Positions 5,478 through 7,103 of a stretch of 7,103 bases of DNA are shown here, in pieces (position 1 is the stretch's first letter; every line of letters begins with the position of its first letter). The stretch covers positions 1-7,103 of the forward strand of contig DIHT01000065.1 of NCBI GenBank assembly GCA_002420305.1. The letters are read 5' to 3'. The DNA is from Akkermansiaceae bacterium UBA5689. GTDB lineage: Bacteria > Verrucomicrobiota > Verrucomicrobiia > Verrucomicrobiales > Akkermansiaceae. The translations under genes were made by a program, and so were the position numbers. The notes under the pieces are model-generated. The model was not told the origin of the DNA and searched no databases. It saw nothing but the letters and a program-made list of their open reading frames with translations.

Positions 5478-7103
5478 TGCGCACAGCGCCCAGCGAGTAT
5501 CAGAAGTCTTTTTACCAGTGCCTCGGAGAGAAGGAGCTGAAAGGGCTCGATGTTCTTGCCAAGAAGATGGCAGGGATCTGGAAACGACGTGCTGGTGTCA
5601 GAAGATCATGGTCCCGAAGGGTCGAGCTAGCGGAGATACACTGGAAGGAATTGGAGCCGCTCAGTGATGGAGACCTTGACCGGCGAATCCGGGAATGCCG
5701 GGGAGGTTTCAAAATGTCTGAGGTCAAGCTATCCGAGGAGGCGCTTGCGGTGGTGTGTGAAGTAGCGGCCCGCACCCTCAAACTTCGCCCTTATCCGGTG
5801 CAGATGATGGCGGTCGTGGCTCTATGGGAGGGATATCTTGCTGAGATTGACACCGGTGAGGGGAAGACCCTCTCCATTGCGTTGGCGGGTGCGCTTGCGG
5901 CATGGGATGGAGATCCCTGTCACATTGTTACAGCGAACGATTACCTTGCGGCCCGGGATGCCAAAACGATGAAACGCTTTTATGAGCGGCTGGGAGTTTC
6001 AGTAGGAGTGGTAACCGGTGACACGGAGGAGAAAGATCGACGGGAGGCCTACCGGCGAATGGTGACCTACACGACCTCCAAGGAGGTTGCCGCGGACTAT
6101 TTGCGGGATCGCCTGAAAATCCGAGAATGGAATCGTTCCGGGCGCAGACAATTCTTCAGGAAGATGGCGCAGGTGCGAGACGGGGGAATCGAGCTTGTTC
6201 AACGAGGGCTTTTCCGGGCGTTTATTGACGAAGCAGATAACTGCCTGATTGACGAGGCTGTTACGCCGTTGCTCATTAGTCAGCCGCATCGGGAGAAGGC
6301 CGTAGAGGACGCGTGCCGGGCGGCATGGTTTATCGGTGAGCGTCTGGTCGAGGGGGTAGACTACCGGGTCAAACGCGATGAACGTCAGGCAACACTGACC
6401 AATGCTGGTCGTGAAAGTGCCGAGAAGCTTGGCGGGTTCCCGGATTCGGCGCTTTGGCGGTGTCCGCAACGTCGAGGGCAGATGATCACCCTTGCACTAG
6501 AGGCCCGTGAGTTCTTTCACAAAGGGATTCAGTATATCGTAGAGGGAGGAAAAATTATCATTGTCGACGAGGGCACAGGGCGTCCGATGCCGAACAGAAG
6601 TTGGAAGCTGGGATTGCATCAGATCGTAGAGGCCAAGGAGGGAGTGGAGTTGACAGAGCCATCGCAAACTATCGCACAGATCAGTTTTCAGGCGTTCTTC
6701 CAGAAGTATAAAAGAATGGCAGGCGCCACAGGGACCGCGCGGGAGATTGCAGGCGAAGTGTGGTCAATCTATTCCGTTCCCAGTATCAGAATCCCACGAA
6801 ACCAGTCGGATCGAAGAACTCATGATGGAACCATCTACTGTGGCGACCGGGTAGAAAGAGACAAACGGATCCTTTCGGAAATCGAGGCGCAGGTTAGAAA
6901 GGGTCGTCCGGTTCTCGTCGGCACACGAAGCGTGAGCTCGAGTGAAGACCTGGGAAGGCGGCTGGGTTTGCGGGGTGTCGATTGTGAAATATTGAACGCA
7001 ACTCGATTGGCCGAGGAAGCTGCTGTGATTGGCCGGGCTGGAAGTGGCAAGAGAGTGACTATAGCCACCAACATGGCAGGAAGGGGGACAGATATTGAGC
7101 TTG
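5477..7103 (+). CDS. Divergent SecA-like preprotein translocase ATPase (3' end outside window)
   Basis: Open from ATG 5477 to the window edge with no stop: 542 complete codons. The ATG shares its A with the TGA of the M50 gene (TGATG), implying translational coupling. SecA landmarks occur in order: a helical lead-in with PLSDGDLDRRIRECRGGF (61-78); R104PYPVQ and AEIDTGEGKTLSIAL with Walker A Lys130; HIVTANDYLAARDA (149-162); YTTSKEVAADYLRD (198-211); Walker B FIDEADNCLIDEAVTPLLIS (249-268); a preprotein-crosslinking region of roughly 270-360; IIVDEGTGRPMPNRSW; LHQIVEAKEGVEL; KRMAGATGTA (412-421); VLVGTRSVSSSEDL; and TIATNMAGRGTDIEL with the arginine-finger motif. The ATPase therefore looks active. 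Differences from housekeeping SecA: literal DEAD for the usual DEVD, an insertion of roughly 15 residues with many basic residues between YLRD and Walker B (about 212-245), and a somewhat compact crosslinking region. The C-terminal scaffold and wing domains are out of view. It probably drives export through, or feeds substrate to, the machine encoded upstream; this role is inferred. Confidence 0.93.
   Translation, partial: MRTAPSEYQKSFYQCLGEKELKGLDVLAKKMAGIWKRRAGVRRSWSRRVELAEIHWKELEPLSDGDLDRRIRECRGGFKMSEVKLSEEALAVVCEVAARTLKLRPYPVQMMAVVALWEGYLAEIDTGEGKTLSIALAGALAAWDGDPCHIVTANDYLAARDAKTMKRFYERLGVSVGVVTGDTEEKDRREAYRRMVTYTTSKEVAADYLRDRLKIREWNRSGRRQFFRKMAQVRDGGIELVQRGLFRAFIDEADNCLIDEAVTPLLISQPHREKAVEDACRAAWFIGERLVEGVDYRVKRDERQATLTNAGRESAEKLGGFPDSALWRCPQRRGQMITLALEAREFFHKGIQYIVEGGKIIIVDEGTGRPMPNRSWKLGLHQIVEAKEGVELTEPSQTIAQISFQAFFQKYKRMAGATGTAREIAGEVWSIYSVPSIRIPRNQSDRRTHDGTIYCGDRVERDKRILSEIEAQVRKGRPVLVGTRSVSSSEDLGRRLGLRGVDCEILNATRLAEEAAVIGRAGSGKRVTIATNMAGRGTDIEL

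Noticed and set aside
5999..6469. 156-codon open frame on the - strand opposite the SecA-like gene
   Set aside because: The + strand here encodes conserved SecA motifs, and the antisense translation shows no family signature.
5477..7103. Housekeeping secA
   Set aside because: The operon context with M50 and HlyD fusions, the DEAD Walker B, the basic insertion and the compact crosslinking region all point to an accessory paralogue, although only a whole-genome check can settle it.

Overview
The window carries five genes, all on the + strand and closely spaced; the first and last are cut by the window edges. By eye the DNA is moderately GC-rich. The proteins have a Gram-negative character: a Sec signal peptide with a possible lipoprotein cysteine, two membrane-fusion (HlyD-type) modules, and a TolB-like propeller. 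The mix of a PD40 propeller, a GAF-HlyD fusion, a PqqD-M50-HlyD fusion and a SecA paralogue would fit the PVC superphylum (Verrucomicrobiota, Planctomycetota and relatives) or some gammaproteobacteria. This taxonomic guess is weak; no rRNA or marker gene is present.

Layout. 1-722: C-terminal part of a TolB/PD40-type beta-propeller. 764-1345: a small secreted protein or putative lipoprotein of unknown function. 1346-1504: a 159-base gap without a convincing gene. 1505-3280: a fusion of two probable cytosolic GAF-type domains, one membrane helix and a HlyD-type periplasmic adaptor. 3321-5477: a fusion of a PqqD-like domain, an M50 (site-2-protease-like) membrane core with intact HEFGH and FDG motifs, and a C-terminal lipoyl/coiled-coil/barrel adaptor region. 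5477-7103 (runs off the edge): a divergent SecA-like translocase ATPase with all visible helicase motifs intact. Its ATG shares one base with the stop codon of the M50 gene.

The last three genes look like one transcription unit. A plausible reading is an envelope machine: a SecA-type motor inside the cell, a polytopic M50-type protein in the inner membrane, and two periplasmic adaptor modules, with the GAF pair as a cytosolic sensing input. No ABC ATPase, RND pump, SecY or outer-membrane channel is visible, so it does not match a textbook type I system or a housekeeping sec locus. From memory, similar GAF-HlyD / M50-HlyD / SecA-like sets occur in other Gram-negative bacteria, where the SecA-like member is often mislabelled. 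I know of no experimental description of them. The two upstream genes lie on the same strand but have no demonstrable functional link.
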